Positions 1 to 9,125 of a stretch of DNA of 64,000 nt are shown here, one piece after another; the first letter of the stretch is position 1; each line of letters starts with the position of its first letter. Under the pieces are notes generated by a model. That model was given only the letters and a program-made list of their open reading frames with translations, did no database searches and was not told the origin of the DNA. This stretch comes from Vulcanisaeta distributa JCM 11213 (GTDB taxonomy: Archaea; Thermoproteota; Thermoprotei; Thermoproteales; Thermocladiaceae), in NCBI GenBank assembly GCA_001316125.1, contig BBCS01000008.1, positions 1 to 64,000 on the forward strand, in the 5' to 3' direction. A program made the position numbers and the translations under genes.

Positions 1-2
1 CC

Positions 3-404
3 CGTGGAGGAGGGGATACATTACGGCAGTGCAACCACAAAGTCCATATATGGACAAAGGTTAGGCAGGAAACAACGCGCCAGGGCATGAAGGCTAGGAT
101 CGCGCTATGGGAGAATATGAGGTGCAGAATGCAAACTCTCTTTAATATTTACAAATGGAGAATCTACACTTTATACAAATTAAGCGGGAATTACTTAAGG
201 CGTGCCGTCGAGGATGGATTAAAATTAGCTGAGGTAGTGAGAAATAAGGCAGGCACTATAGATCTGGAAAAGGCCGTTCACGTAGAATTCCCCAGGACTT
301 ACTATATCACGAAGGCCTTCTTACCACGAACATTAATGCTTATGAAGCAGGATACTCATATAGGGTATTTAAGCAGGTACATAAGGGATCCTTATGCCCA
401 TTAA
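3..404 (+). CDS. 3' end of an unrecognised protein (partial)
   Basis: The frame is open from the left edge of the window to a TAA, so the start is probably outside; an internal ATG at 87 is the fallback. The visible 133 residues are basic and aromatic-rich, with the motif WENMRCRMQTLF followed by a helical stretch around VEDGLKLAEVV. I recognise no family. The gene converges on the FkbM methyltransferase gene, overlapping it by four bases at the 3' ends. Being next to glycan genes is only weak evidence of a related role. Confidence 0.45.
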   Translation, partial: RGGGDTLRQCNHKVHIWTKVRQETTRQGMKARIALWENMRCRMQTLFNIYKWRIYTLYKLSGNYLRRAVEDGLKLAEVVRNKAGTIDLEKAVHVEFPRTYYITKAFLPRTLMLMKQDTHIGYLSRYIRDPYAH

Positions 405-1399
405 CGCTTTCTACGGCAGTGAATGATTCCAACGTCCTTATTCCCCCCCTTAATCTTAACGCATTCATAGTCATTATTTAATAAATTCATGAGTATTGTT
501 AAGGAGTAATCATGATGCCTATGATATTCCATGATTAATTCAGTAACAGTGTTCTTAATTACGTCATAATCACTGAATAGCACGTCATATTCACAACCTT
601 CACAATCCATTTTAAGCACGGCCTCTTTGATTTTGTAATTAAATATAATGTCTCTCAATGGCATTACTTTAATGCAATTATTAGTATTATTTATGTTTGT
701 AATGACTGATGAGTAATAAGTCCACTGCGTCTCGTCTATGTTCTCCGTAAATCCATTCTTGCCGATACATGCCTCGGTCTTACCTAATGCTACATTTATT
801 GGTACTATTTTGTCCTGCATCTCATTGAGTTTTATGTTCTCGAGCATCTCACGGAAAGCACCAGGGTGAGGCTCAATAGCGTATACCCTTTCTGCACCCC
901 CCCTAAGTATAAAATATATCGCCGACTCACCGACGTAAGCGCCTACATCAATAACCACCTTACCCTTAACATCTATATCTTCATATTCGCCAAGTTCAAA
1001 TACCTTAATAATAGAATCCCTCATCCTCACAAATTTAATATTGTCCTTAACCCAGACACCATTAATCTCCTTATATCCTAATACCTTAGCCCAGCCAGTA
1101 GTATCAAGGTCGATATCAGCAATTTGGACATTATTTATGACCAGCGTATCATTAATACAGCGAAAATCCCTTAAGAACCCTCTTGCATAGAGATTAATTA
1201 TTCTGGAGACCATTCCGTAACTTAACCTTACTTTACAATTACCTCTTCTCACTGTGATAAGTCTACGCCTTATCAACCCAGTGTTAATAAGTATATAGTT
1301 AATAATTAAGAAAATACAGTTGTCAAACACTTCACATATTTTTACTAACCTCCTTAACTTCTTCAATAAAATAACAAACTTATTATTTATATGCACCAC
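401..1399 (-). CDS. FkbM family methyltransferase
   Basis: This 332-residue protein is a predicted SAM-dependent O-methyltransferase of the FkbM family, which methylates sugars or lipids. The SAM-binding loop is visible as VIDVGAYVGESA near residue 150, followed by the acidic loop AIEPHPGAF. The family's second hallmark appears as LKMDCEGCEYDVLF near residue 270 (usual form K-D-x-E-G-x-E). The basic N-terminal ~130 residues are an extension without a clear domain. It starts two bases after the stop of the upstream glycosyltransferase-like gene, so the two are probably co-transcribed and may decorate surface glycans. Confidence 0.8.
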   Translation of the reverse strand: MVHINNKFVILLKKLRRLVKICEVFDNCIFLIINYILINTGLIRRRLITVRRGNCKVRLSYGMVSRIINLYARGFLRDFRCINDTLVINNVQIADIDLDTTGWAKVLGYKEINGVWVKDNIKFVRMRDSIIKVFELGEYEDIDVKGKVVIDVGAYVGESAIYFILRGGAERVYAIEPHPGAFREMLENIKLNEMQDKIVPINVALGKTEACIGKNGFTENIDETQWTYYSSVITNINNTNNCIKVMPLRDIIFNYKIKEAVLKMDCEGCEYDVLFSDYDVIKNTVTELIMEYHRHHDYSLTILMNLLNNDYECVKIKGGNKDVGIIHCRRKR

Positions 1400-1400
1400 C

Positions 1401-2268
1401 TCATCTCATATTATGGGCATAAAAAATATCCTTGAGGTTTCTAATAATAGATAATGCATATTTAATTGTATATCTCTTAAATTGCCATAGCTTAAACTCT
1501 TTAAATAAGTTTTTACCAAATTGATAATGAGCGGTCGCGACTAGTAACTTTGTCGCTTTACCTAGTGTTGAACCGTGGTGATGATGATGACTCGCTATCG
1601 TCCAGGGAACTTCCTTAATACCCATTAAGAATGCAAGGATTCCAAGTAATGTCTCATCACTTATGAAATTTCTTAACCAAGGATCAACCCTATTTAACGC
1701 CCTTTCAACCTTAATTATTAATTCAATGTCAGGTAACTTCATAAAAGTAACCACCTGCTTAGGGCCTATGAAGAACACCGAGCCACCCCCTAAACATACC
1801 ACCAATTGAGTCGTCATAAACCTTATACGCATAAACAGGCCTTACACTATCACTTAATTTAATATCGTTTATCTTTCTGCTCCTAATTAAGAAGTGCCTT
1901 GGATTCCTCCTCCACGCCTCCTCATCAAGTATTGTGTATATTGGGTTCCACGCACTTAATACCTTGTGGATCTCCACCAATGATGGCTCAACAACGTTGT
2001 CGCTATCCACAACCATAACATCACCATTTAGACTATGGAAGTCCTTGAGCATTGTTAACCAGGTATCGTTTCTATTACGCCAATTACCCACCCTAACCTC
2101 GATATTACTAGGTATGACTTTGCTTATTATTTCCTTCTGCTTCTCATGATAAACATTATCTATGTAAACAATGGCGATTCTTGGCTTTAGTATCTCGACA
2201 TTCCTCATGAAGTACTCATTCACCTCGTGAATCCTATAAAAGGGTAAATACGTAACTAGGGTAACCAT
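1401..2268 (-). CDS. GT-A type glycosyltransferase-like protein, split by one frameshift
   Basis: The N-terminal part (2268 to about 1790) carries a GT-A-like nucleotide-sugar fold with the acidic motif VVDSDNVVEPS, resembling the DxD metal site. The rest (to 1401) continues in another frame after a G5 run (C5 on the plus strand, about 1786-1790). Four G's would restore one protein of about 289 residues. The C-terminal half contains a natural five-histidine run (1575-1589). A TATA-like element lies about 30 bases upstream of the ATG at 2268 in the divergent region shared with the next gene. Substrate unknown; likely surface glycan synthesis with the FkbM gene. Confidence 0.6.
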
Positions 2269-2307
2269 TCAATAACCCTTTAAAGAAGGGACATATTTAA
2301 GTTATTT

Positions 2308-3471
2308 GTGAAGGCATTGGTTTATTGGGCATTAAGCGGTGTAGGTGGGGGGTTCAGAGATTCGATGTATTGTTAACGAGGGCATTACTGGATCTTGGCA
2401 TTGAAACTTCAATATTAGTTCCATCATTATTTAATCCGAGAAGTGTCGAGATTATCATGGCGTTGAAATAAGAGATGCACATATTATTAAGTATGGAATT
2501 ATTAATTGCGGAGGAGTTTACTGCAGTCTTGTTAATAATATTCAGGGTAATATTACCTTAGCAAGCATGATAAATAATTATGATTTAGTATTCATAGATA
2601 CACTATCTCTTTATCCAGCTAACAATGTATTAATTAAAAAACTTAATTATATTTATTATATACATGGCGCCATAATGACGAATAAGCCAAGGCCAGTATT
2701 AACGTTCAAGCCGCATAGATTATTCCTGCATGCGTTACTAAATGCCCTGTCTGACTATAGAATACTCCACGCCAGGGATAGGGTTTATGCCAATAGCCTA
2801 TTCACCGCATTACTCTCTAGGGATGCCCTTGGTTATGTGCCGGGGGTGTTATACCCACCCGTTGACGTGAATAGGGTTGCTAGGTATTTAAGTGATAAGG
2901 AGCCCATAGTCACCATGCTCGCCAGGTTCGGCTCAGCCAAGGGCTGGGACTTCGCGCTGACTGTATTCAGTGAGGTAGTTCATAAATGTAACATTCATGA
3001 TGCCAAGTTCTACCTAATGGGTTCCGTGGGCAGTATTATTGAGACTAGGTACGTTAAGTACTTACTCGAGATGTCGAGGAGCTTAGGCATTGCTGATAGA
3101 GTTAGGGTCTTAGTTAACCCTAGAATTAACGACGTATATAAAGTGCTCAATAAATCTATGGCCTTTATTCACATTAGGCCTAACGAACCGTTCGGAATAG
3201 TGGTTGTTGAGGCCATGGCAGCCAGTGCTGTGCCGATTGTCCATAAGTCTGGTGGGCCCTGGTTTGACATAATAGGCATGGGGGGGAGATACGGCTATGG
3301 ATATTCAAGTAAGGAGGAGGCCGTGGATGCCTATGTAGGGTATTAACAAGTGATAGGGAGTTCAGCAGGTTGAGTGACTTGGCGAGGAGGAGGGCTGGGG
3401 GGGAGTTCTCGTACGAGAGGTTTAGGGATGGGGGGGTTAGGGAGATTATTTCTGGGTTCGTGGGTTATTAA
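2308..3471 (+). CDS. GT-B (family 4) glycosyltransferase, ALG11-like, with several frameshifts
   Basis: The GTG at 2308 begins MKALVYWALSGVGGG, a typical GT-B N-terminus. The frame then changes near 2350, near 2465 and near 3330. Stitched together it gives about 388 residues. The C-terminal nucleotide-sugar domain shows ARFGSAKGWDFAL and the EPFGIVVVEAMA motif (E-x7-E), followed by HKSGGPWFDI. The SGGPWxDI form resembles ALG11-type mannosyltransferases, so a role in N-glycan or surface-sugar assembly is likely. It is divergent from the GT-A/FkbM pair and ends 25 bases before the first palindrome copy. Frameshifts at G-runs look like sequence errors. Confidence 0.7.
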
Positions 3472-3495
3472 GGATGTGTGGTTTTGGTGTGTTGT

Positions 3496-3513
3496 GTTTA
3501 GAAATTTCTAAAC
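3496..3513. repeat. Palindrome copy 1 (18 bp, perfect)
   Basis: GTTTAGAAATTTCTAAAC is its own reverse complement. It is preceded by a G/T-rich tract and followed by GTG. It lies 25 bases downstream of the glycosyltransferase stop codon. The same sequence recurs near 5245, 5619 and 6853. An 18-bp palindrome without a loop is more like a dimer-binding site or recombination site than a terminator hairpin. Confidence 0.85.
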
Positions 3514-3893
3514 GTGTGGTTTATCTACATTGATGGCTTGTACGTGCTTTGGTTATTGGTGTTGTTTGGCTTATTTTGTTGGTGGTGGGGGGGTTCCTGG
3601 TTGTTGGGTTATGGGTTTTGATCGATTTATGTTAATGGGTATTGTTGGTGTTATGTAGGGTGAGGGCTTGTTTTGGTGTTGTTGGGGGGGTGTGTTGCGG
3701 CGGTTAATGTGGTGTGGGTTGGGCAGGGAGTGGTTGCCGGACATAGGGAGGATGGTTCAGGAGGCTTAGAGGGTGGTGATTAATGAGGGGGGGTGGGCCT
3801 GACCTTTAGTTAATTGCGTGAACATAGGCTTATCACATGTTGGGAAGGCGGCCCTCAATAGGTATTTAAGGGAGGAAGTGTGGTGGTGAAGTT
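3514..3893. other. G/T-rich region without an intact gene
   Basis: The plus strand is strikingly rich in G and T and poor in A and C up to about 3780, with three G7 runs. No frame of useful length is intact. A 30-codon hydrophobic stretch near 3545-3640 and a short frame ending YLREEVWW just before the PaREP1 start look like decayed coding sequence. I cannot assign a function. Confidence 0.5.
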
Positions 3894-4445
3894 GTGGATA
3901 CGCAAACCCTTGAGAGGCCCTTGCCCAAGCCAACCACTGAGGATTACGTGGGTGCTAGGCTTTTGGAGGCCTTGGTCGAGGCTAGGCTTGCCCTTGAGTT
4001 CCTGAGCAAGGGTCTTGTCAGGAATGCGGCTGGTAAGGCTTTCCAGGCATGGAGAGCTTTACTGGCTGCGTTATTGAGGCTCGAACTTAATAATCTCCTA
4101 AGGGTTGTAAGGAGTGATGAGGAGAGGAATTGGCTAGTAAATAAGGCTGTGCCGAGGGTACCAACCACGAGGATGAAGGCACTATCACAAATGCTTGAGG
4201 AGGTTGGCCACCACGGAGTATTACCATGGACCACGGTGCCCTAGAACTACATGATTATCAGTACAATGGGCCAGACCCAGATTTGGTAATGAGCAAGTAC
4301 AGGAATAGGGGGTGAGGCCGCGGTAGATGTGAAACTGCTCATAGGGGAGTTGATTAGGCGCATTGAGGAGTTAAAGGCGAGGGTAAAATGGACCGATGAG
4401 CTCGAGAACACGCTGGTGGAGTTGAAGAAGGAACTTGGGTCTTAA
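3894..4445 (+). CDS. PaREP1 family protein, with two frameshifts
   Basis: Begins at a GTG and reads DTQTLERPLPKPTTEDY, then LLEALVEARLALEFLSKGL and AAGKAFQAWRALLAALL. These are the conserved N-terminal helices of PaREP1, a family expanded in Pyrobaculum and other Thermoproteales. The first frame stops at 4244. Shifting near 4232 gives ALELHDYQYNGPDPDLV, and shifting again near the G-run at 4309 gives the C-terminal helix ending ELKKELGS at 4445. The restored length is about 183 residues. The biochemical role of PaREP1 is unknown; the all-helical pattern with paired helices is HEPN-like. It lies between palindrome copies 1 and 2. Confidence 0.75.
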
Positions 4446-4462
4446 AGAATGAGTTAATGAAG

Positions 4463-4645
4463 CTAAAGCACTAGACCTGCTGCATCACTCAGGATGAATC
4501 TGGCCTTACTAACTCTACGCCTGCCGTGAATACCCTTTGCCATAGTAATTAAGGTAGTTGGATTTGGCCAGGCATTTCCACAATCATGCATGGCGGTATT
4601 TGTGATAGGGCATTTATCGTAATCCTTAATCCAACGATATCTATG
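4463..4645 (-). pseudogene. Possible gene remnant on the minus strand
   Basis: A 60-codon open frame without a good start reads RWIKDYDKCPITNTAMHDC and later GIHGRRRVSKARFILSDAAG. The cysteine/histidine-containing and basic composition looks like protein rather than random sequence. No family is recognised. It may be a fragment left from an accessory gene, or chance. Confidence 0.25.
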
Positions 4646-4690
4646 CTAACTCCTATTAATTTTTTATGTATTTAATTAATAATTATTAAT

Positions 4691-4700
4691 AATTTATACC
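4691..4700 (+). promoter_or_regulatory. TATA box of the zinc-ribbon gene
   Basis: AATTTATACC sits 18-27 bases upstream of the ATG at 4718, at the end of a long AT-rich tract. This spacing suggests a leaderless transcript. Confidence 0.5.
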
Positions 4701-4717
4701 TACGTAAAATTGAATTA

Positions 4718-5146
4718 ATGAGTAAGGTTTATAAACCATTAGTTAAAATAAGCGGCGGTATGCAGGCCAGGTGCCCCAGGTGCGGTGCGCCGATTAAGGG
4801 TGTTTACAGGGTTGGTAAGAGGTCGAACACGTACTACGTGGCTGTTCACATGGATGGTACGCAGCACTACCTGGGTCCGCTGCATTATAAGTATGGGACT
4901 AGGACTAACAAGATAGTGGTTAGGGGGGGTGCAATTGACGTTAATAGGGAGTTGAAGTACATGGAGGAGATAACCAAGGCAATAACCGAGGAGAGACTGG
5001 GCAGGGAGGACGTCATAAACGCCCTGGAGGAGATAATGAAGGCAACAGCCGAACTAATAACAATGGCCACACAGAAATACCCAGAAACAACGGCAGCGTT
5101 AACACCATGGATAGAATACATGAACAGGGTAATACAAAGCCAATGA
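4718..5146 (+). CDS. Small zinc-ribbon protein of unknown function
   Basis: A 142-residue protein with an intact frame. Residues 18-24 are RCPRCGAP, half of a zinc ribbon; a matching second CxxC is absent, so the metal site would be incomplete or shared between subunits. Next comes a short beta-rich unit with YYVAVHMDGTQHYLGPLHY, a pattern I associate with DNA-binding or element-encoded archaeal proteins. The C-terminal half (about 85-142) is a helical region. It lies between palindrome copies 1 and 2 with PaREP1. Function is not assigned. Confidence 0.65.
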   Translation: MSKVYKPLVKISGGMQARCPRCGAPIKGVYRVGKRSNTYYVAVHMDGTQHYLGPLHYKYGTRTNKIVVRGGAIDVNRELKYMEEITKAITEERLGREDVINALEEIMKATAELITMATQKYPETTAALTPWIEYMNRVIQSQ

Positions 5147-5244
5147 ATGAACTAAAAACTAAAACAATCATCAAAACACAGGCCATACCCACCCATCGTA
5201 AAGCCCCCGGCCCGGGTTAGGTAGTGGGTTTTCCTTTGGTTGCG

Positions 5245-5258
5245 TTAGAAATTTCTAA
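5245..5258. repeat. Palindrome copy 2 (14-bp perfect core)
   Basis: TTAGAAATTTCTAA is perfectly palindromic. The left arm lacks one T compared with the other copies (CGTTAG instead of CGTTTAG), while the right side CTAAACGTG is identical to copy 1. It is preceded by a G/T-rich tract, so it has the same orientation as copy 1. Confidence 0.8.
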
Positions 5259-5618
5259 ACGTGATGGGATGGAAAACCACCCGTCGTTACCCGGCCCTCG
5301 CCTATGCCTTGTTATTGAGTGCCTTTCTTTGTGAGGGTATTGACTTCCTCAATGCCTTGCATTGGGTGTCCTGCCTGTTCGTGGTATGGGTTAGGCGTGT
5401 TATATTTTTGACCCTGTTGTGTTAGGCGTGGTCCTCTAATCTCCAGGGTATAACTCACGCCGCAGCGCCTACGCCGGTGGTTACGTGGTAATGCTGGGAG
5501 TAATCACGGAATCCATGAACATGACTTAACAATAAGCACTCACAACTTCGCAGAAGGGAGAGGCGGCGAGAAACGGGCATTACGTACGTGGTCTCGATTG
5601 AGATTTTTGTCTTCATCA

Positions 5619-5638
5619 CGTTTAGAAATTTCTAAACG
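5619..5638. repeat. Palindrome copy 3 (20 bp, perfect)
   Basis: CGTTTAGAAATTTCTAAACG is a perfect palindrome. It is preceded by CA and followed by an A/C-rich tract, the mirror image of copies 1 and 2, so it lies in inverted orientation. It stands 147 bases before the ATPase start. Confidence 0.85.
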
Positions 5639-5784
5639 CAAACTAAAAACAAAAATAAGCCATAACCTAGCCACGGCAAGGCCGCACCACGGACTTAGCC
5701 GTGGTGATTCTTATTGGTAATGGTTTTGGCGACGTGGTGGAGTATTTATAGGGCTTTCCACATTAAATTGCAGGGGGGGTCTGA

Positions 5785-6797
5785 GTGAGGAGGGTTAGGC
5801 TTGGTTTTGCGGGTTTGCGGGTTGATTTTGTTGATAGGGATTTGGCCCTTAAACTCATTGAGGATTGGGCTGGGAGGGGGGGTACCGGGCTTCCGAGGGT
5901 CATCTATGGGCCTGAGGGTTGTGGTAAGACTGCTTGGCTTAAACAGTCAGTTATATTGCTTAGGGAGCTTGGTTTTGAGGTCATTTACGTTAACCCAATC
6001 AATAGGGAGGTTCTTGCCGAGTTCGGTGTGGCTGGTCTTAGGGATGAGTTCTTAAGGCTGGTTAGGGAGGCGATTAGCCAAAACGCCCTCGGTAGGCTTG
6101 CCTGGCTGGCTTTCGACTTCGCCAAGGAGTTGATTAGGGTGACCAGGGGGGGAAAGATAGCCGTGATGGTCGACGACGCATTCCAAGTCATTGGTGTCAA
6201 GGAATCCGCATTGTACGTGAAGGCACTGCTTAACCTAATCGAGTACCCACCAGCCGAGTACGAGAGGATAATCACCATTGCCGCTACGAGTGAGGGTGTT
6301 AGTTTACGTGAGATTGGCAGGCACTCGTGGTCCGACACGGCGCCCATCTGGAATATGCCGAAGGAGGGCTTCAGGCAATTATACGACCAATTACCTGGCA
6401 ACAAACCTTCATTCGACGAGATCTGGAGACTAACGGGAGGAAACCCAAGGATGTTGGAGAGACTCTACATGAGGAATTGGGACGTGAATGAGGTCATAAA
6501 CAGCCTCATCAAGGAGAAGGGGCTTTCACTGGACTTCGTTAGGAGGTGGGTGGGCCACCTTAGGGAGCCGTTAGTGATCCGGATTACCTGTGGTTTAACG
6601 CACCCGGGGGGGAACTAATCAATGAGTTGGTCGAGAGAAACCTCATCATTCACTTCCTACCCAAGAGAAGCCCAAACCAATGGATAGACACACCACCGCC
6701 GGAGAGGGATTTGGAACTGGGCATTGGCAAGTACGTGGCATGGCAAACACCAATACACAGGGAAGCCGTGAGAAGGGCACTAGAGGAATCCGCGTAA
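5785..6797 (+). CDS. Archaeal-type ATPase (AAA), one frameshift
   Basis: GTG start directly after a G7 run. The Walker A motif GPEGCGKT lies near residue 47 and a Walker B-like strand IAVMVDDAFQ near residue 130. Residues 205-245 resemble the lid with LTGGNPRMLERLY. The frame breaks near 6568: one extra G (REAVSDPDYLW) restores a C-terminus running to the TAA at 6797, for about 338 residues. This fits the archaeal ATPase family (PF01637-like), expanded in Thermoproteales with unknown function. It is bracketed by inverted palindrome copies 3 and 4. Confidence 0.75.
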
Positions 6798-6852
6798 ACA
6801 CCAAACCAACAAATCAGCGGGCATGCCACGTATGCATGGCTATGCCTGCCAC

Positions 6853-6870
6853 GTTTAGAAATTTCTAAAC
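6853..6870. repeat. Palindrome copy 4 (18 bp, perfect)
   Basis: GTTTAGAAATTTCTAAAC again, preceded by CAC-like GCCAC and followed by an A/C-rich tract like copy 3. It lies 56 bases after the ATPase stop codon. Confidence 0.85.
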
Positions 6871-6944
6871 ATAAACCAAAACACAGATAACTACATGACC
6901 CACCACCCTAGCCCCCCCTACTCGACCTTACCAAGACGCGCTTG

Positions 6945-7789
6945 CTACTTAGGGATTAGCCCTTTAGCTGTGGCCCCCCCGGTGGTTAACTTGGTTGGGC
7001 TCATGCGTCTTTCCAGGTGGTTTAGGTATTCATTGATGTCCAGGAGCTCGAGGTACCTCCTCCATAGGTAGTTCATGGCTTTGTCCTCATCGCCGTAGAT
7101 CACCACACCATCATTAATCACGGAGTATAGGACCCCCCCGGCGTCGGCGCTCTCCAGGTGGACCACGTCTATTAAGTCCTCATTTACCCCCCCCAGGGCC
7201 TCGGCAATATCCACTATCAACTCGCCGAGCTCTATGGCGCTCCTGAGGTCTGCGGAGACGGCGATGTCGTAGTCCCTACCAACCCCCCCGCCCTGGCCCT
7301 CGAACCGAAGAGTAGGGCAAGCCTCACGCCGTGTTTCTCGAAGACGGGCCTTAATCTAACCTTTAGCTCCTCAGTGTTAACTTGCCCTGGGTCTCCAATG
7401 CTGCTTATGAAGTTCCTGAGTCCCTCGATTACTAAGGGTAGCCTCTCCTCATATCCCTAAAGGCCTCCTCCTCGAGATCTCTGTTGATCTCGGCATACCC
7501 ATGAACCAGCACATTCCTAAAACCGGCGAGCCCCCCTAAGGAACCTCCTCAGGTCCTCGCCCAGGCCCAGCTTATTGGATATGTAATCGGCGATGCCTCT
7601 ATACGTCTCGGGCTTTTCATCCTTGAGCTCGACGGCTAACATCGCGCCTAGGTCCAGCAGGGCCTGTATTGTTAACTGGGCTAGCCTCTCAATGGCGTAG
7701 ATACTCCTACCACCCCCCCTGCGCGCGGCCTTGAATTCATCGAAGTACCTACTCACTAGGTCGAGGATCCTCCTCAGCCTCATGACCAT
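6945..7789 (-). CDS. HEPN-MNT fusion protein (HepT/MntA-like), with frameshifts
   Basis: The N-terminal domain (from ATG 7789) is a DUF86-like HEPN domain with the RNase motif RNVLVHGY (R-x4-H) restored by one shift at the C6 run near 7531. A further shift near 7450 leads into RLPLVIEGLRNFISSIG and then a minimal nucleotidyltransferase domain with LLFGSRA and, after another shift at the C7 run near 7283, GRDYDIAV. No stop and no ATG, GTG or TTG suitable for a separate MNT start occurs between the domains. The two halves of a type VII toxin-antitoxin thus appear fused. The start overlaps the end region of the upstream nuclease-like gene. Confidence 0.65.
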
Positions 7790-7792
7790 CGC

Positions 7793-9012
7793 CTACTGCC
7801 TCGTTAGTTCCTCGGGCTCGATAATCCTTATACCCAGGGAGTTGGCGAGCTCGGTCACTGCCTTCTCATCCCTCTCCCCCCAATGAAGTACGTGATTAAG
7901 TACTTGGCGTCAAATCTCCTACCCGTGACCCTCTCGTAGACTCAGTAATGCGTTTAAACACCACGACGTCGCCCCCCCTACCCACTGAGGACTTTATCTC
8001 CACGGCGAAGGATTTATCGTCCTTAATCACCACGTCTAGGTCCACGACGCTTGGATAGCCGAAGACGTAGCCCTCAGAGTCATTGTAACTCCACCTCTCA
8101 ACCCTATAACCAGCCTCACTGAGCAACTCCTCGACAGCCCTCCTAAACGCATCCTCACTAAGCACGCCCCCCCACCTGGCGCCGATGGCTGATAACTTCC
8201 TGTCAATCCTATCATACCTCTCCCACAGCCTCTCCTGACCCTCACGCAGCCTAGTCTCCTCCTCCCTCAAAGCCTTTATTTCCTGCCAGATCTTGTTGTT
8301 TTCCTCGAGGAGTTTATTCTGTACCTCCCTAAGTGCACTGATCTCCTGCCAAATCTTATTATTCTCCTCCCATAGTTTGTTCACGTCAACCCTAAGTGCC
8401 TCCTGGCCCTCGGCAAGCCTCCTAACCTCCTGCAGTAGGCTGACTTGGTTCTCAGTCAGCTTCCTTATCTCAACCAACACGTTGTTCTGGCCCTCCTGCA
8501 GCGCCTTAACCTGCTCCTGAAGGTTCCTAACCTCCTGCCAGAGCCTTCCCTGGGACTCCAGGGACTGCCTGAGTAGGTCGAGTATCTTCCCCCCCTCACC
8601 ATCAATCAACTGCTTGACCGCATCCCAGGTGACCCTCTGCACATCAGCCAACTGCCTGATGGCGTTACTCAGCCCCCCCTCCTGCCCCCCCTTGGCGAGT
8701 TTCTCCACCATGTCTATTGTCCTGCTCAGGGTTTCGGCTAGTCCATGATCATTTCATTGATTTTAGCAAGCATATCAGTCACCTTACCAAGCATCTCAGT
8801 AATCCTGGCCTCACCCTCGGCAATGCCCTGCATCGCGTTAACAGCCTTGACTGGGCCTCGGCGAGTTTATTAACAGCATTGATTAATTGCCTTAGTGATG
8901 ATTGAATGTCAACAATGCCGAGTAGACCCATCACCGCTAGCCTAAACTCCTCATCCTCCCTAAGAAGCCTAATCAACTCATCCCTATTGATCTTATCTGC
9001 CTGCTTGCTCAC
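7793..9012 (-). CDS. Coiled-coil protein with C-terminal PD-(D/E)XK nuclease-like domain, frameshifted
   Basis: Starts MSKQADKINRDELIRLLRED at 9012. Frame changes near 8840, 8745 and twice near 7900 join to about 406 residues. Residues ~60-270 are a long coiled coil with an internal repeat (EENNKIWQEI occurs twice). The C-terminal domain contains DAFRRAVEELLSEAGYRVERW, then VVDLDVVIKDDKSFAVEIKS, the D...ExK pattern of PD-(D/E)XK nucleases, resembling DUF3782-type proteins. The restored end lies four bases before the HEPN-MNT start codon, indicating one operon. It may be a nuclease or DNA-binding partner; activity is unproven. Confidence 0.65.
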
Positions 9013-9125
9013 TGATTATTTATTCATGGAGTTAAATATAAGGTTATTGGTCCTGGAGGGAGGGAAAGGGAAAATGAATTGAAGGGAAAGGGTTGATTTT
9101 AAGGCGATTTATGTCTTTAATACCC

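Larger units (their letters stand above)
5147..5784. other. Intergenic region with two palindrome copies
   Basis: No credible gene is seen in 638 bases. Just after the zinc-ribbon stop there is an A/C-rich tract resembling the tracts that follow palindrome copies 3 and 4, possibly a worn copy without its palindrome. Copies 2 and 3 lie inside. A G7 run stands directly before the GTG of the ATPase gene. Confidence 0.6.

Noticed and set aside
1575..1589. Five-histidine run with flanking Ser/Gly-Ser, resembling an expression tag
   Set aside because: It lies inside the glycosyltransferase-like frame with consistent coding sequence on both sides and no vector-like DNA nearby.
6680..6868. Short plus-strand frame overlapping the end of the ATPase gene
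   Set aside because: The restored ATPase frame passes through the same DNA with conserved-looking sequence, so this frame is a shadow.
3496..6870. Palindromes as a CRISPR array or as replication origin boxes
   Set aside because: Spacing is irregular and there are only four copies; the sequence does not resemble origin recognition boxes, and no cdc6 or cas gene is seen.
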